This document shows, piece by piece, positions 43,823 through 56,136 of a stretch of 64,000 bases of DNA. Made by a program: the position numbers and the translations under genes. The notes below the pieces were generated by a model. It saw only the letters and a list, made by a program, of their open reading frames with translations, was not told where the DNA came from and did no database searches. Origin of the DNA: Magnaporthiopsis rhizophila (taxonomy: Eukaryota; Ascomycota; Sordariomycetes; Magnaporthales; Magnaporthaceae); contig PYSS01000047.1 in NCBI GenBank assembly GCA_003049465.1, positions 124,001 through 188,000 on the forward strand, read 5' to 3'. Within the stretch, counting starts at the first letter, position 1. Each line of letters opens with the position of its first letter.

Positions 43823-46800
43823 CTTGGCCGCGGCCCGTCTGCTGAGCGCAGGCACACGAGTTACTACAATGGGCGGCGCAGCAGGTTGCCGATTATGTGG
43901 TGATTGCCATGTCTGCCTGGTTGAGGGGGCCGGCAGGGTGGTGGTGGGTGGGCCAGGCTGTGCGGTTTACTTTTTTTTTTTTTTTCTCCTCTCACTTGCC
44001 GACTGAATTCAATCTTGCTTTTGTCCTCACCTCCCAGTCCGTCTGTCTGCCTGTCTGCCTGTCTGCCTGCTTCCCCTCTCTTAATTTGCACCAATGCCCG
44101 CCCAGCTGTTTGTTCCTTGCCGCCTTGGTGCACGGCCGAAGCCTCCTCTTCCATGGCTTCCCTCCCCCACCCAAGCTGCAAATTTTGTGTTTACTGTACT
44201 CCGTCGGGCCGCTTGGTGCGAGACTGGCGTGAGCCTTCTTCACTAACCGTCTGCTTTTTCTGTGTCTGGATTGGTCGACCAGGGGCTTGAAAAAAAAGAC
44301 AGGCTAGGGCCACTCCCTGCTTTCCATCCTAGCCCCACGCATCTGACCAACTAACCGACTAACTGGGCCAGATCGCCGTCGCGTAAGACGCCGAAAGCTG
44401 CACGACGGCGGGGACCAAGACGGAGTGTGACGTCTGCTGGACAGAAGCCACATTAGCCACAGTCCATCATACACAGCGCGTCTGTGTCTACTAGCCCGAC
44501 TACCTCGGCACTATGAGCCTGCCTAGGTGTATTTCTACACCAGCCGGACATGCCGTCGACCAAAGCCAATCGGCGCTGGAAACACGCAGACTTTGGTGGT
44601 AAGTCGGGTCGCGCGGGGAAACGTCCGCTCGCGCACGACTCGAGCATTTGTCCCAGACAGGACATAGCAGCATGCACGAGGCAAGGGGCTGGAGGTTGGG
44701 AATCGGCCTCAGCGCTGTGTTGCAGAGAGCGAGCTTTGGCACCACCAATTCTGTTTTTGCAGACGCAGTAATCGGGGCGGAGCATGCCAGTCAGTTGTTG
44801 ACGGCCGGGCTCAGCGAGATACGGTCATGGCTGACCTGCCTGCTGGGAGTCAACAAAAAAAAAAAGAGCCTTGCTGGGTCGCAGCACCAGACATTCCCAC
44901 GCACGGTACTTGGCGAGCGGGAAGGAACGCCAAATCCCATGTGCGCGCATTTGGAAATGGGTCTCGCAAGCTTCACTCTCACCTGAAGAGGCGAGAGCCC
45001 CGCTCTGACCGCTGGGACCTCCCTGTCTTGGCAGGCACGGGCTGGAGCTGGGGTTGCACCCAAAAATCGCCCAGCGCTCCCGAAAAAGGGGGCCAATGGT
45101 GTGCTCCAGCCATGGTTGGCCGAGAGTGCCGGCGACAGGGCGTACAGCAGAGAGGGGGGAAGGAACATCAGGCGAATGTTCATAACAAAAAGCTGTCTGT
45201 TTGTTTCACAACTTGCACATCACCTAGCCGAGGCCTCACCGAAAATGGCGCTTTGCAGACTTGACAGGAGCACCCCCGTCGCACCTCACCGTTGGGCTGT
45301 CATTGCGAGCTGCATCTTCCCTATTTTAGAACCCAGAAGGGCCTCTTCCTGAGAACCAGCCCCATCTTCATTTCGCTGACCCATTGGATTGGGATCCGTC
45401 CTTGCCCCGTCCAGGGAACAATTCTTTTTAGCGGAGAAGCAAGAACCAACACCAGCTGGAGTCGCTGAGAGAAACGGGACGGCTGGGTAGGCCTGGAAAG
45501 CCGGGTGACTTCCGATCCATGGTTGCTTCTCGAGAGCGGCCTAGCGTGGATTTTTTTTTTTTTTTTTTTTTTTTTCGTTTACGCCTGACTTCCCCGAGCT
45601 CCCGAGATCCCCCAAGCAGCGAGCACGACGGGCCCCGATGCTTCCGTTCGCAGCCTCCGAGCAACAGCGAGGCAGAATGCAGGTGGCTTGAGCGCCTTGC
45701 ACGTGGTTGCTGCCTTTCTCCCGTCCTTCTTGTCTCACATCGTTCGCCCGCTTTTCTGCAAACTCCCCTCATCCCTCATGCGAGCCTTGTGGCCTCCCTC
45801 ATGCCGTCACCATCATGCATCAAACGCCCGCCCCGGCAAGCATCGTCGGCACGCACAGGAAATCTGGACTTTCCTTCGATGACGCTGTTCGTTGTTCGTC
45901 CAAACCTACCTATCTCCCCGCCATGTGTTCCGCAGCTTGCCTCGGGAACCATACCTCTCTGGCCAAGGCTTCCTCCCATCCTCTTCGCACCTGTGGAAAA
46001 ACAAGGAGCTCCTCGAGTTCATCTTGAGTGAGATGTGCGCGGAATACGTCTACCAGACCTTAAGGTAGCAACGAGAATCATCTCTCAATCATCCCGTTGT
46101 CCATCGGCAGTGTTGCAATCGCAATGCAGCTTTTTCGCGGCAACGCCAGAAAATCCCGTCTTACCGAGTGCTCACAGAGCCAGGCGGCCAAACCAACCCC
46201 CGGCTGTGCGAAACCTAGTGGGTGGCACTCCCACCTCCCTCACACAAAGAGCCACATTTCTTCTCCCTCCCCAGCCACCCGATCTTTGGTGCTCTATCCG
46301 CGGCTGATCGAAAACCCCGATCTTTTCTCCGAGGCAAGTCGAAGCGGGAATGAAATGCCGCCTTTCTACCTGTGTCAGTTATCGAGATCACTCCCAGTGG
46401 AATGATATTCTCCTTGGCGTTGTTCGCAAGTTTTTAAGCAGAGATAATAAACTGAAGGACGTTTATCATCCATCGCCGCCCTTGCTGGAGCCCGGGTTTT
46501 CTCCTGATTTTTTTTTTTTTTTTTTCAATAATGCCGTCCACCTTGCCCCAAAGAAATGATGGCGGTTTTCAGCCGTGAGATGGAAGTTTTCCTGCTGAAT
46601 TATGTGGTGGACCCACAAGTACCTCCGGAGGACGCTGCCGTCTTTTTTTCTTTTTTTTTTTTTGGGCGAGGTGCTGTCTTCGCAGCCTTCTGTGCACTTA
46701 CCCTTACCTTTTCCGTTGATTTGTTACACCCGCTTTCCGTACGCGGCGGGCTTAATTTTCCGAGACACGCCGGCTTTCGCGAGATAGGGGAGAAAAACAG

Positions 46801-47408
46801 CTGCCAAGACAGATGCATCACGTGCTCGTCATGGATGATCCAAGTGGTCCGTGCCGATTTCTTGCAGCTTCTCTCACGCCCCGACCAGCCACCCACATCA
46901 AGGCAACTCTTCGCGCCTTGGACACCTTCCCGATTGCTGAGGTAGCTCGGAGCTCGGGAGGTGTCGCCCATGGTGGGTCGGCTCAGGTCGGCGTGCTTAG
47001 CTCTGGAGGTATCTGGTACCGCGTCATCGGCAATGCACGCCATCCATCGAAAGGTCACTCGCAACTTGGGCTACCCGCCCAGCGCAAACGCATGTTTGCG
47101 AGGCGTTTGCCCTGCGCACCTTGGAAGCTGAGAGCTCCCCCCTCTCCACGTCCCTCCGTTCCCCATTCCTCCTGCCCTCTGTCCTGCTCACCCCCTGGCT
47201 CCCTCCTCCTGCGCCTGCGCCCACGCCTGTTGCCCGCGCGCTCCCCCAACTTTTCTCCCCCTTTCTGGGCTTGCCTCCTCCTTTGAGCGTTCCCTTCTTC
47301 TCCTGCCCCTTTTTTTCCACCGCGCACACCTCTCCAATTGTACTATTCCCATCTTTGTTCGCAGCAAAATCTACTGCTTCATACCAACTTACCCCTTTTT
47401 TGCCCACA
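43823..47408. other. Divergent intergenic region, TBC gene / acidic protein gene (3.6 kb)
   Basis: No coding region supported. T tracts at 43971-43985, 45551-45575, 46509-46524 and 46644-46662, and a (CTGT/CTGC)-rich block near 44040-44075. The last 300 nt before 47409 are C/T-rich leader sequence. Confidence 0.5.
45551..45575. repeat. 25-nt T homopolymer
   Basis: Uninterrupted T tract in the long divergent intergenic region. Confidence 0.8.
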
Positions 47409-48287
47409 ATGTCCAGCCGCAAGAGAAAGCAGGACGAGCCTGAAGACGAGCTCGTGAGCCTCCCCTCGGGCGATGAGGAAGAAGAGGAGTAAGTCCGCAT
47501 TTCCATCGATCCGCAGGCTCGTTTGGCCGCCGTCTCAGTCGCATAACACTTGCGACAGCCTGCGCAGTCTTGGCTGCGCGTGTTTTGATGGCGCTGGATG
47601 GGTGCATCGCACTGGAGATCGCGCCGTCGTTGCCTTGGCCATTGTGAATCCATTTACATGCTGGCTTGACGGCGCGCCAAAGAATTGCCATCCAACCCAG
47701 CTCGGTTAGATACAAGTCCAGGCTCCGGCCAAACTGACACGCATCCTGTCGATAGGTATGTGAGCGACGAGGACGAAGAGGATGACGACGTTGACGATGA
47801 TGACGATGAGGAGGAGTACGAGGAGAACGGCGAAGATGCCGGCGAGGATGAGGAAAACGGCACCGTCGGTAAGTGATGATATGACCTGTCCTATGCAAGC
47901 CACTTGACACGCCTTGCGATCCTACCTGCGATCCAAGCCTCGCCAGACATCGTGCCATCCCCAAGTCAGTCCGCTAACACCATCCCAGAGAGCGGACGTC
48001 CCAATAAGAAGCAGAAGACCGCTCCCTCCTCTGCCGAGGCCGTGCCCGAAAACGGCGCTGACGACGAGGAGGGACACGAAGATGGCGATGGTGACGGCGA
48101 CGAGGACGAGGACGAGGATGAGGAGAATGAGGAGGACGCTGGCGACGGTGAAGACGGTGGCGACGAGGATGAGGAGGCTGCGGATGACCTCCCCACCAAG
48201 GCTGCCGTCAAGGTATCCAAGCCTGCAGCTGCCGACGACGCCAAGGGCGCCACGGCCGTCGCAGCTGGCGGTGACGAAGAGGACTGA
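47409..48287 (+). CDS. Very acidic, low-complexity protein
   Basis: Exons 47409-47488, 47756-47868 and 47989-48287 give 163 aa. Junction codons are GAG and GAG, and both introns have GTAAGT donors; the branch-like sites are CTGAC (first) and CTAAC (second). The protein starts MSSRKRKQ, then is dominated by Asp/Glu runs, with a short basic motif GRPNKKQK in the middle and an Ala/Lys-rich patch before the end. Such composition suits a nuclear, histone- or basic-protein-binding factor, but no Chz1, Nap1 or nucleoplasmin motif is visible, so no function is assigned. The first intron (267 nt) is longer than others in the window. The coding GAN repeat structure may expand and contract. Confidence 0.72.
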
Positions 48288-49632
48288 AGTGGATACGAGT
48301 CCAGCCTCTCATCACCGATGAGCATAATGTATCGGGCTCGCCCTCCCGTCCTGTCGTATTTTAGACGTTTGCTTTGCCGGATACTGTGTGTGCTTGCAAG
48401 GTGTCGGCTCTGGTTCCTAGGTAGTCCGATGTTGAATCAAATGTGATGCCGCCACCAGTGGACACGAATTTGTGTAGCAGAACTATCGTTTCGAAGCTGT
48501 CCTGCCCTCCGGGTCAGACGATGGTGTATGCTTGTTGGTTTCAGCCATCGATCCCACTGAGGCTGGGGATCTCGATCGCTTTTGTGTTGACAGAACCTAA
48601 CCCAGAAGTCGGGTTGGGCATTACTAGCCTCACTTTCCTTCCCCGGGACCCAATCCGGCGTCGTTGGGGATGGGCAAATTTTCGTAGTGTCCCCACTCCC
48701 TAGAACGAAGCCGCAACACTCCCGCGTGACTCCTGTCATCCATTGCCAATGGGGTCCCGGATTCTATGGGGATTGCATCATTGGCCGACTCGCGCCTGCG
48801 GCCTCGGACAGGACACCCGCTACAAGTTAGTTTGGTTTCCCCCGCCTTTGGAGCCATCGGGTCTTCTGGTTCGTCAGTGTTATTCCCAAGGGGAAAGAGG
48901 TCCCCCTGGCCATTGGATCGTGCAGGGGCACCACCATCTGCAGCTCTTTTTTTTCCTCCACGGAACCTGCCATCGACCGCCGCAACAGACGTCCGAGTGC
49001 CTTGATAGGTACCACCTAGGAGACTCGTCTCCCATACACGCGTTTCCAGTCGATATACCGTATAGAAAGCCTATCATGTAGATTCTGGCCACAGCTCGGG
49101 CGGGTCGGAGTCACCGATGCGACTTGCGCCTGCCACCGCGGAGCAAGGAGCCTGGAGGTGATGGAAGCGGAGATTATTCACGGTTTTTTTTTTTTTTTTT
49201 TCATATAATTGAAATTTGCTATATAGGAGCTTCCATCGTAGATGAGACGCATCCCGAGCACCGATTCCCTATGGAGTGTTTCCCTGTCTTGATATGTGGA
49301 TATCGCCCGGTACATGGTCATATTGTTTCCACGGTTGCAGCTTCCTTCTGCCTCCCGTCCGACATCCATCTTTCCGAAATTGATCGCCGTGGTCATGTAA
49401 ATCGTGGCGACTCGATCTGATTCCCTCGTTCATATTCCGTTTCCCAAGGCGTCATCTTTCACCACTAACCAATAAACCAGAGATGATCACCCACGAGTCC
49501 AGCCACCGTCGCTCAGCATAAAAGCGAACCACGTTCTGGCATACCACCCTCGGCATCCGTTAGTACCCTGACGCCTATGTCCCGAATCTTTACCACCACG
49601 CGATCCACGCCGTATACCAGAAAGACGCAAAA
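48288..49632. other. Intergenic, acidic protein to kinase-like gene
   Basis: No supportable gene; an 18-nt T tract at 49184-49201. The region before 49633 has no clear TATA element. Confidence 0.5.
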
Positions 49633-50405
49633 ATGGGATCAATCACAACGCCGCCGCACCTGGAGCGACTCTCGGCCGAGGATCAAGCCCTCCTCTCCCG
49701 CATCACCGTGATCGGGCTCATCGGCGGCCCCGGCTCCGGCAAGGGCACGCAGTGCATGCTGTTGCTCTGAGAACCGACGATCAGGCGCGACACCGTACAC
49801 ATCAGCATTGGCGACATGATGCGGCGCGAGGCCGACGCAGGCGGGGAGCACTCGGCCGCCATCAAGCAGTGGCACGCCGAGGGGTCCCTCGGCGACGTCA
49901 ACGTCACCATGGCCGTATTGAGGAGAGTGATCCTGGAGCACGTCAAGGAGAAGGGCACGCGGGTGTTTATCCTAGACGGTGAGATAAGAGTGAAAAAGAA
50001 AAAGAAAAGATGCTCACAGAGGAAGACGAGACCTGGGGGCTGTTCTGACGTGGACTTTCATTGATGACTACCTACCGACCGACCCTAGGCTTCCCGAGGG
50101 CTCTTGACCGGGCGACGTTGTTTGAAGAACACATCGCCAAAATATCCTATTTGCTCGCTCTCGAGGTCTCCGACGAGACCATGTCGCGCCGACTCGGAAA
50201 CGCCAGTCGCGGCCGCGCGGACGACGAGTCACCAGAGTCGATCAAGGGCCGAATCGAAACCTTCCACCAGCGGACGCGACCGGTGGTCGATTATTTTAAG
50301 GCGAGGGGCACGGCCTTTATTGTCGATGGCGAGGGAAAGACTGCGGAGGTGCTGGACGAGCTGAGGTACCTGGTCAAATGTGTCGTCAAATACCACAAGG
50401 CATAA
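49633..50405 (+). pseudogene. UMP/CMP (adenylate-type) kinase gene with an in-frame TGA
   Basis: Parts 49633-49978 and 50089-50405 would encode about 220 residues, with an intron at 49979-50088 joining VFILDG to FPRALDR, the nucleotide-binding DGFPR motif. The P-loop IGGPGSGKGTQC is at residues 30-41, the HISIGDMMR block follows, and the lid-like EVSDETMSRRL, GRADD and PVVDYF blocks are in order. Such enzymes phosphorylate UMP/CMP with ATP. Codon 46 (49768-49770) is TGA, in the helix right after the P-loop; everything else is intact and in frame. A single C-to-T change from CGA would explain it, and the family often has a charged residue here. It may be a young pseudogene, a sequencing error or a readthrough site. 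Reinitiation downstream would lose the P-loop. Confidence 0.7.
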
Positions 50406-50665
50406 AATTTGTCTCAGGGACAATTTCACCTGTCCAGTTGACTATCTTACCACCGAGGGACCGACATGGTCGAGATGACGTGGGCTGAAGAGAAGGGGTT
50501 GGCAGGGACTGAGACTCTACGAACGAGTTATCGATTATTCTCTGGGCGCTTTTCTGGGGATTTACCCGCGAGGTCTTAGTATTAACCCAGAACTCGACCA
50601 AGGAAAAGTAGGGAATTAATTACATGTGGCTTACGAAACCCGATCTCGACGGCTTTGCGAACCTC

Positions 50666-50669
<4 letters not shown>
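50406..50669. other. 3' flank of the kinase-like gene
   Basis: Short flank with no gene, running into a poly-A tract. Confidence 0.4.
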
Positions 50670-50719
<50 letters not shown>

Positions 50720-50749
50720 GAANAAAAAAAAAAAAAAAAAAAAAAAAAA
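50670..50749. repeat. Poly-A tract with an undetermined base
   Basis: Forty-seven A, then GGGG, AA, an N at 50723 and 26 A. The N is the only ambiguous base seen in the window. It marks a low-quality site or a contig join inside a homopolymer. Confidence 0.9.
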
Positions 50750-53060
50750 GGTACGAAATGGTGAAGACAGCACCCAATACAGCCCTCGTAGCATAACGAC
50801 TCGATTAGTAAAAAGTGGGTTATGGCTAGCTATTTTCTGGTGTGACTATTCATCCGTAATTGGAGCGTTTGTTCACCTAATTAGGTGCTAGAGCTCTTTT
50901 TTTAATCCTTCAAACAACCTCGATGCGAACACTTAACACCCGAAGTCATATTTAAAAAGGGGCGTTTGTAGGCTTATCCGCCGAACACCAAATCGACGAG
51001 TAATTCGCATTTATCGCATTCATCTTATTCGCGTTGATGCTAGCTTAAAGGCGTGTCCGAATTATTGCTTCCAGACTTATCACTTTAACTCATTATGAAT
51101 AGCCTTGATAAAAGATATTCTAATTACCATATTCCCAGGTTGAGCGGCCTTGTTTAAGACTGGTTGGGGGGTGGCGAAGGAGACGGCAAAGGAAATGGCC
51201 TTGGGCTTTATATATTCCACTGGTTGGCCTCGTTAAAAGAAACTTTGAGCCGGGTGTTTTGTTTTTGGTGGTTTTTACAAGGGCTAGGAAACCACCTTGC
51301 CTGGATTCATAACTTAAAGAGGAAGCAGTTGCTAAAAATAGTACGTGGAAGAGTGAATACAATTGTAGTTTGGGCAGACGCTAATAGGTTCTCAGGTCGG
51401 CCCCTGCGCATCCCCGTGGCTGGGAAGCGTGGGTTCTCAGAAACTGTGCAAGGTACGATCTGATAGGGCTAGGGCTAGGTCGACCTGGGGGGTTATATCG
51501 GTGGGATGGGGAAACAGTCGGAAGCGCCTGTGCTCTTGGTCGCGGCTTGACAAATAGGAAGGCTTGATAGTCCGATTATTACCAAAGACGGTAAGGTAGG
51601 TACACCCTTCCGGGATCATAAACGCTAGATCTCCCGTCTTTCGTCCGAACACTTCCCAACTGGAATAAGTATTTTTCCTTATAAATGCAAGATTATGAGT
51701 TCGCCCGAATCTAACGTTTATGATCCTGGAACGGCCAGCCCTTTCCAGCCTTGCACCCCACTCTCATCACCACTGACCCCCACCGACCAGGGCGCCTTGC
51801 CATCGTCGGCCAAGGTTACTAATATCCAGGGCTGAAGCGTCCGGTTCGGCATGGCCGGTTCTGCCCACAACACCATTTCCGGTCCCGCGATCTGTGTTTC
51901 TGGGTCTTCGAGGCTGCTTTGCGTTGATCTTTTTGCCACGGCGCGTGATAGCGGTCGTCACCGCCATCCTCACACACTCCGAACAGAAGCCGCTATCAGA
52001 CCAACCGGGCTCATATCAAAATCACCACGCTCGTTCCAGTTCTGTCGACCGTGCTGTGCGCGTCAACCGTCACGCCTGCATGTCGTCATATAGCGTTGGG
52101 ACAGCCCCGCTGGCTCTGGTTCGCTCCGCCCCGGGGGCCGTGCGACTTGGACCTTTCTGGCAGGTCGTCAAGACGCGTGATCATTGCGATTGGGAAACGC
52201 GCAACAACACACGTAGGCTTCCTGGCTTACTAGGCACCTCCACCTACGTAGAGCATCTCCCCTGATTCTGAGCGAATGCGGAAGGTACTGACGCGCACAG
52301 GAAGGTTCGTCGCCCTTGTGGTGGTTTTACTGGGGACGCGGTAGTTGGTTGCAGGGGTCCATATTGAGCGTTTTGGGGAGCACGGCTTACTCAGGAATGA
52401 TCAACCCCTTGACCGCCATCAAATACCGGCTTGCTCATAGGGCGCGACCCCGGAGGCAAACCTTGATTTCAACAGCAATTGAGGATAATTATATTAAAAC
52501 GCGTAAGTTGTAGGTCGGGGTGCGCATTTGGCGTGGCATGGAACTGTGTGGCATCGGGGAGGGTGGGCGTTACCCTCTTGTCGGGTTCGGTCAGTGCATT
52601 CGTTCAACATAAAAAGCGACAAGGAGGCACCCTTCACCTTGGCAAGGAGCACCAGACACTCAAGTCGGTGTATTGAACCTCAAGCTCCTGAACCAGTCTA
52701 CGTAACTTATCACAGCCTTTTGGTGATACCCCTCTTTTTGAGCTCCTTACGTAGATGCTGTCAGGGACATAGCCTCTCTTCTTGCCTCCCTCTGCTCCAG
52801 GCATACGAATCTGCGTGGGCTACCCCGCCCCTACTGCCTCGTCGCTTCGCGTCGTCTTCTGTCCGGATTCACCGACCGAACTCCTTAGCTATACCCTCAA
52901 ATGCGGAATCCGAATAGGGGCTGTCCGGGTTTGCAAGATAGCCGCCGTACCTGGGCCCGGGTAGCTAATCAAATCAGTTCATGTCACGCCGAGGAGAGGA
53001 CTTTTGCATCTTAGCGAGCGTGTCCCTCGTTGACGGCCTCCTGCTAGGCTCTTTTTTAAT
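50750..53060. other. Unassigned region, apparently A/T-rich at first, before the copper amine oxidase
   Basis: 50750-51720 looks richer in A/T by eye than its surroundings, with many TTA/TAA triplets and no open frames of note. From 51730 the composition looks ordinary again, without recognisable genes. It may be an old transposable element or mutated repeat; no terminal repeats or transposase motifs were found. Confidence 0.4.
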
Positions 53061-53061
53061 C

Positions 53062-53070
53062 TATATAAAT
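53062..53070 (+). promoter_or_regulatory. TATA-like element of the copper amine oxidase gene
   Basis: TATATAAAT lies 99-107 nt before the ATG at 53169, at a distance that fits a short leader. Supported by sequence and position only. Confidence 0.45.
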
Positions 53071-53168
53071 CTACTGCTTGGCGCCGCTAACGCCATGGCG
53101 ATTCTTACCTCCTCACCTCAATCCACTTCCCCCTCCTTCGTTCTCTCATTTTTCCCTTTCTCGCCAGG

Positions 53169-55143
53169 ATGAAGTTCCTCCTCGCCTTGGTCAGCCTGGC
53201 CACCGGCCTTGCATCGGCGGCAGCCTCCGAGTTCGTCGCCGAAAAGCGCGCCGTCAACAGCACCTACATCCCCGTCAAGGCGCCGCGCGACAACCTCTGG
53301 AGCAAAATTACCGACCAGGAGCAGAGGGATATCCTCAGCTTCATAGGGCGGGAGCAGAACAAGTCCATGTATGTACCAACCAGTATTGGGGTTGATTCGT
53401 GTGGTGGCGATGTGCTAAGGAGACCGCAGACCCGCGGAACTCAACTTTGTCCAGTCCACGATCTGGCAGCTCGCCCCGAACAAGACTGAGGCAAGCCTAT
53501 ACCTGTCAGGCCAGGGCGCGAAGCCGAAGCGGTACGCCCGTATTCTGGGCGACGGCGATTGCGTCACCCGCGAGTACATGATCGGGCCGCTTCCCGTCAA
53601 CAATGAGACGAGAGCCGTGTCCCTCGACTACTTGTACCGTGGAAACGCAACACTGGTGAGCAAATCAAAGTGGTGTGATCCCAACTGGGGCAACGCCACT
53701 CTCCGCCGCCAGGCTGCCGACGAGGCTCGCAAGATTAGGGTTGTTTACAAGAGGGCCCTCGAGCGTCGCGAGGACAAGAGCCCCTACGAGGAGAAGCTGC
53801 TTTGGGACGGCAACAAGCTGCCGCACGACGACAAGGAACCGCCCGTGTCCATCGCGCCCGGCGGCGCGCGCTACGAGTACGACCACGAGCAGAACTACGT
53901 CTCGTGGATGGACTTTTCGTTCTTCATTGCCACCGGCCCCGCGGGCGTGTCGGTGCACGACATCCGCTACAAGGGGGAGAGGATCGTTTACCAGCTCGGG
54001 ATGCAGGAGGCCCTCGCGCACTACGCCGGCCCCGACCGGGTCCAGACGTACGCATCCTACATCGACGTGACGGTCGGCTTCACCACGTACAACATGATCT
54101 CTGGGTACGACTGCCCATCCTATGCGACTTACACGGACGCCTTTTGCCTGTTCGAGTATACCAAGGACTTCCCCCTGAGCCGCCGCTACGTCAAGGAGCA
54201 GGGCACGTACCACGCGGCCAAGAACACGGCCTTCCTGCTGCGCAGCGTCAACACGGTCGACAACTACGACTACATGACCACGTATGAGTTCCGCCTCGAC
54301 GGCTCCATCGAGATCCTCGTCCGCGCCTCGGGCTACATCCAAGGCTCTACTTCGGTGGATGAGAAGGACGTCTGGGACTACGGGTTCCACATCCGCAAAG
54401 GCCTCTCGGGCTCCATGCACGACCACGTGCTCAACTTCAAGGCCGACCTCGACATCCTGGGCACCAAAAATAGCCTGTTCAAGACCCAGTTCGTGCCGCA
54501 CTCGCAGGTCTTCCCTTGGTCCAACGGCTCCGTGGTCAACACGATGAAGGCCAACCGCAGCTTCATCACCAACGAGGACCAGGGCAGGATCAACTGGGCC
54601 GCCAACTCGGCCGCGACCTACGCCGTCGTCAACAGGGACAAGCCCAACGAGAACGGTGAGTTCCCGGGCTACAAGATCCACCCGACCACAGGCTCAAGCA
54701 TACACGTCACCGTCCAGAACTCGACAGTGTTCCCGCGCGAGATCAACTGGGCCACGCACCCGCTCTACGCCGTCAGGCGCAAGGACACGGAGCCCGTGTC
54801 GGCGCACCCCATCGCCGTCTGGGACAAGGGCAAGCCGCCGTTTGTCGACTTCGACAGCTTCTTCGACGGCGAGTCCCTGGAGCAGGAGGACCACGTCATC
54901 TACTTCAACCTCGGCATGCACCACATGCCCGACAAGTACGACCTGCCCGTCACCACCTTCCTGGACGCCCAGTCCGGCATGACGCTGCGCCCGCAGAACT
55001 ACCTGCCCAGCAACGGCTGGCTGTCCACCAGGCAGCAGATCCACATCGAGAACTGCAAGGTCGACACGTACGGCAGGGAGGATCTCAAGGGATCGTACGA
55101 CCTGGCGAACACGGGGCCGCCCTCCTACCCTGGCCTTGTGTAG
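53169..55143 (+). CDS. Secreted copper amine oxidase
   Basis: Exons 53169-53368 and 53430-55143 give 637 aa; the intron is 61 nt (GTATGT...CCGCAG). The signal peptide is residues 1-19 (MKFLLALVSLATGLASAAA). The enzyme oxidises primary amines to aldehydes, ammonia and hydrogen peroxide with copper and a self-made topaquinone cofactor. Y346 in N-Y-D-Y is the cofactor precursor; H397 and H399 (HDH) and His564/565 (LGMHHMPDKYDLPVTT) supply copper ligands. D279 in YIDVTVG is a fair candidate for the catalytic base. Asn-x-Ser/Thr sites fit secretion. The C-terminus ends with a variable tail. Use of extracellular amines as a nitrogen source is the likely role. No assimilation genes are adjacent. Confidence 0.92.
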
Positions 55144-56136
55144 TAATCGGGGTGTCGTCGTTTAGACCTTCATATCTGTTCATCAGCGCGGTTTCCTTGT
55201 GGCTGGGTTTCTATTGGGACGTAGGTTGGTGTTGGATATATATACGCACGTATTTACAAAAAGGTAATAGAGCAGGAATTTATCGTTAGACAAGTGACCA
55301 TGGTACATTCCATATTTCGACACGGCCGAACCTGCGCAATCACCCCGCGATCTACAAAACCGGGTACAAGGCTACTGCCGAGGTCGTTCTCACATGGCGC
55401 AGCCTGCAAGCACCGTGGGAAGCACGGGAGGCGGGCCGGCGGGCAATCTTCAGGATTTCCCCCAGCCAATACCAAGGCCCGGAGGGCTACCTTTGCTCGT
55501 CCCGCGTAGCGGTCCTTTTTTTTAGCCGACCATATGCCAATGAGGACATATCAAAGGATGGCCCAGAAAATCCTTCGAGGCCATTCACTGCCACCATGAT
55601 ATCTTGGCTTGGGGGGCCGTAAGCATATTCCTTTGCCGTAGCGACTCCTTGCTCGTCTTTTTCTGAACTTCTTCTCCCCGATTTTCTTTTGGCTGCTCTG
55701 GTGGGTGTCTGAATGGTACGTATGGTGTAACGGATCCAACGCAGGATCCCGAACGTGTGTTGCCTGTATGTATCCCTTTTTGCCCCACCACCCGCCTAGG
55801 TATGTATCTATCTTTCTAGTACATCCCACACCTAGAGCAAACAATGGATGTTATCAAATCCCGACCCGAGCCGCTGGGACTGGCTCCGCTTTGCCCTCCC
55901 ATATGCGACTTTGGGTAGGTACGACCCTTCCAGCACTGTGATTGGGCAACAGTCCATTAGGCAGCCGCAGCAAACAAGCGCCTGCTCCGTTTGCTGAATT
56001 GCTGTCCTCTCTTGGGGAGCAAAACTCACGCGCCCGTCCCTCGTTCAAATGCTCCCTCCTCCCGCTCTCTTTTCCTTCCTCACTCCCACGGGCAGACACC
56101 TACAGCGTACACCATTCATCACAAAGTCTGCAAAAG
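55144..56136. other. Intergenic, amine oxidase to unknown gene
   Basis: No supportable gene. TATATATACG near 55237-55246 is in the 3' flank of the oxidase gene. Frames run in from 55942 but have no ATG-started motif before 56137. Confidence 0.5.

Noticed and set aside
49815..49978. Downstream ATG of the kinase-like gene as the true start
   Set aside because: It would omit the P-loop, which is perfectly preserved upstream in the same frame.
51460..51480. Telomere-like GGGCTAGGGCTAGG
   Set aside because: Not the TTAGGG unit and only two imperfect units.
53665..54681. 338-codon minus-strand frame
   Set aside because: Lies wholly antisense to the copper amine oxidase, whose motifs are certain; a shadow of G/C-rich codon use.
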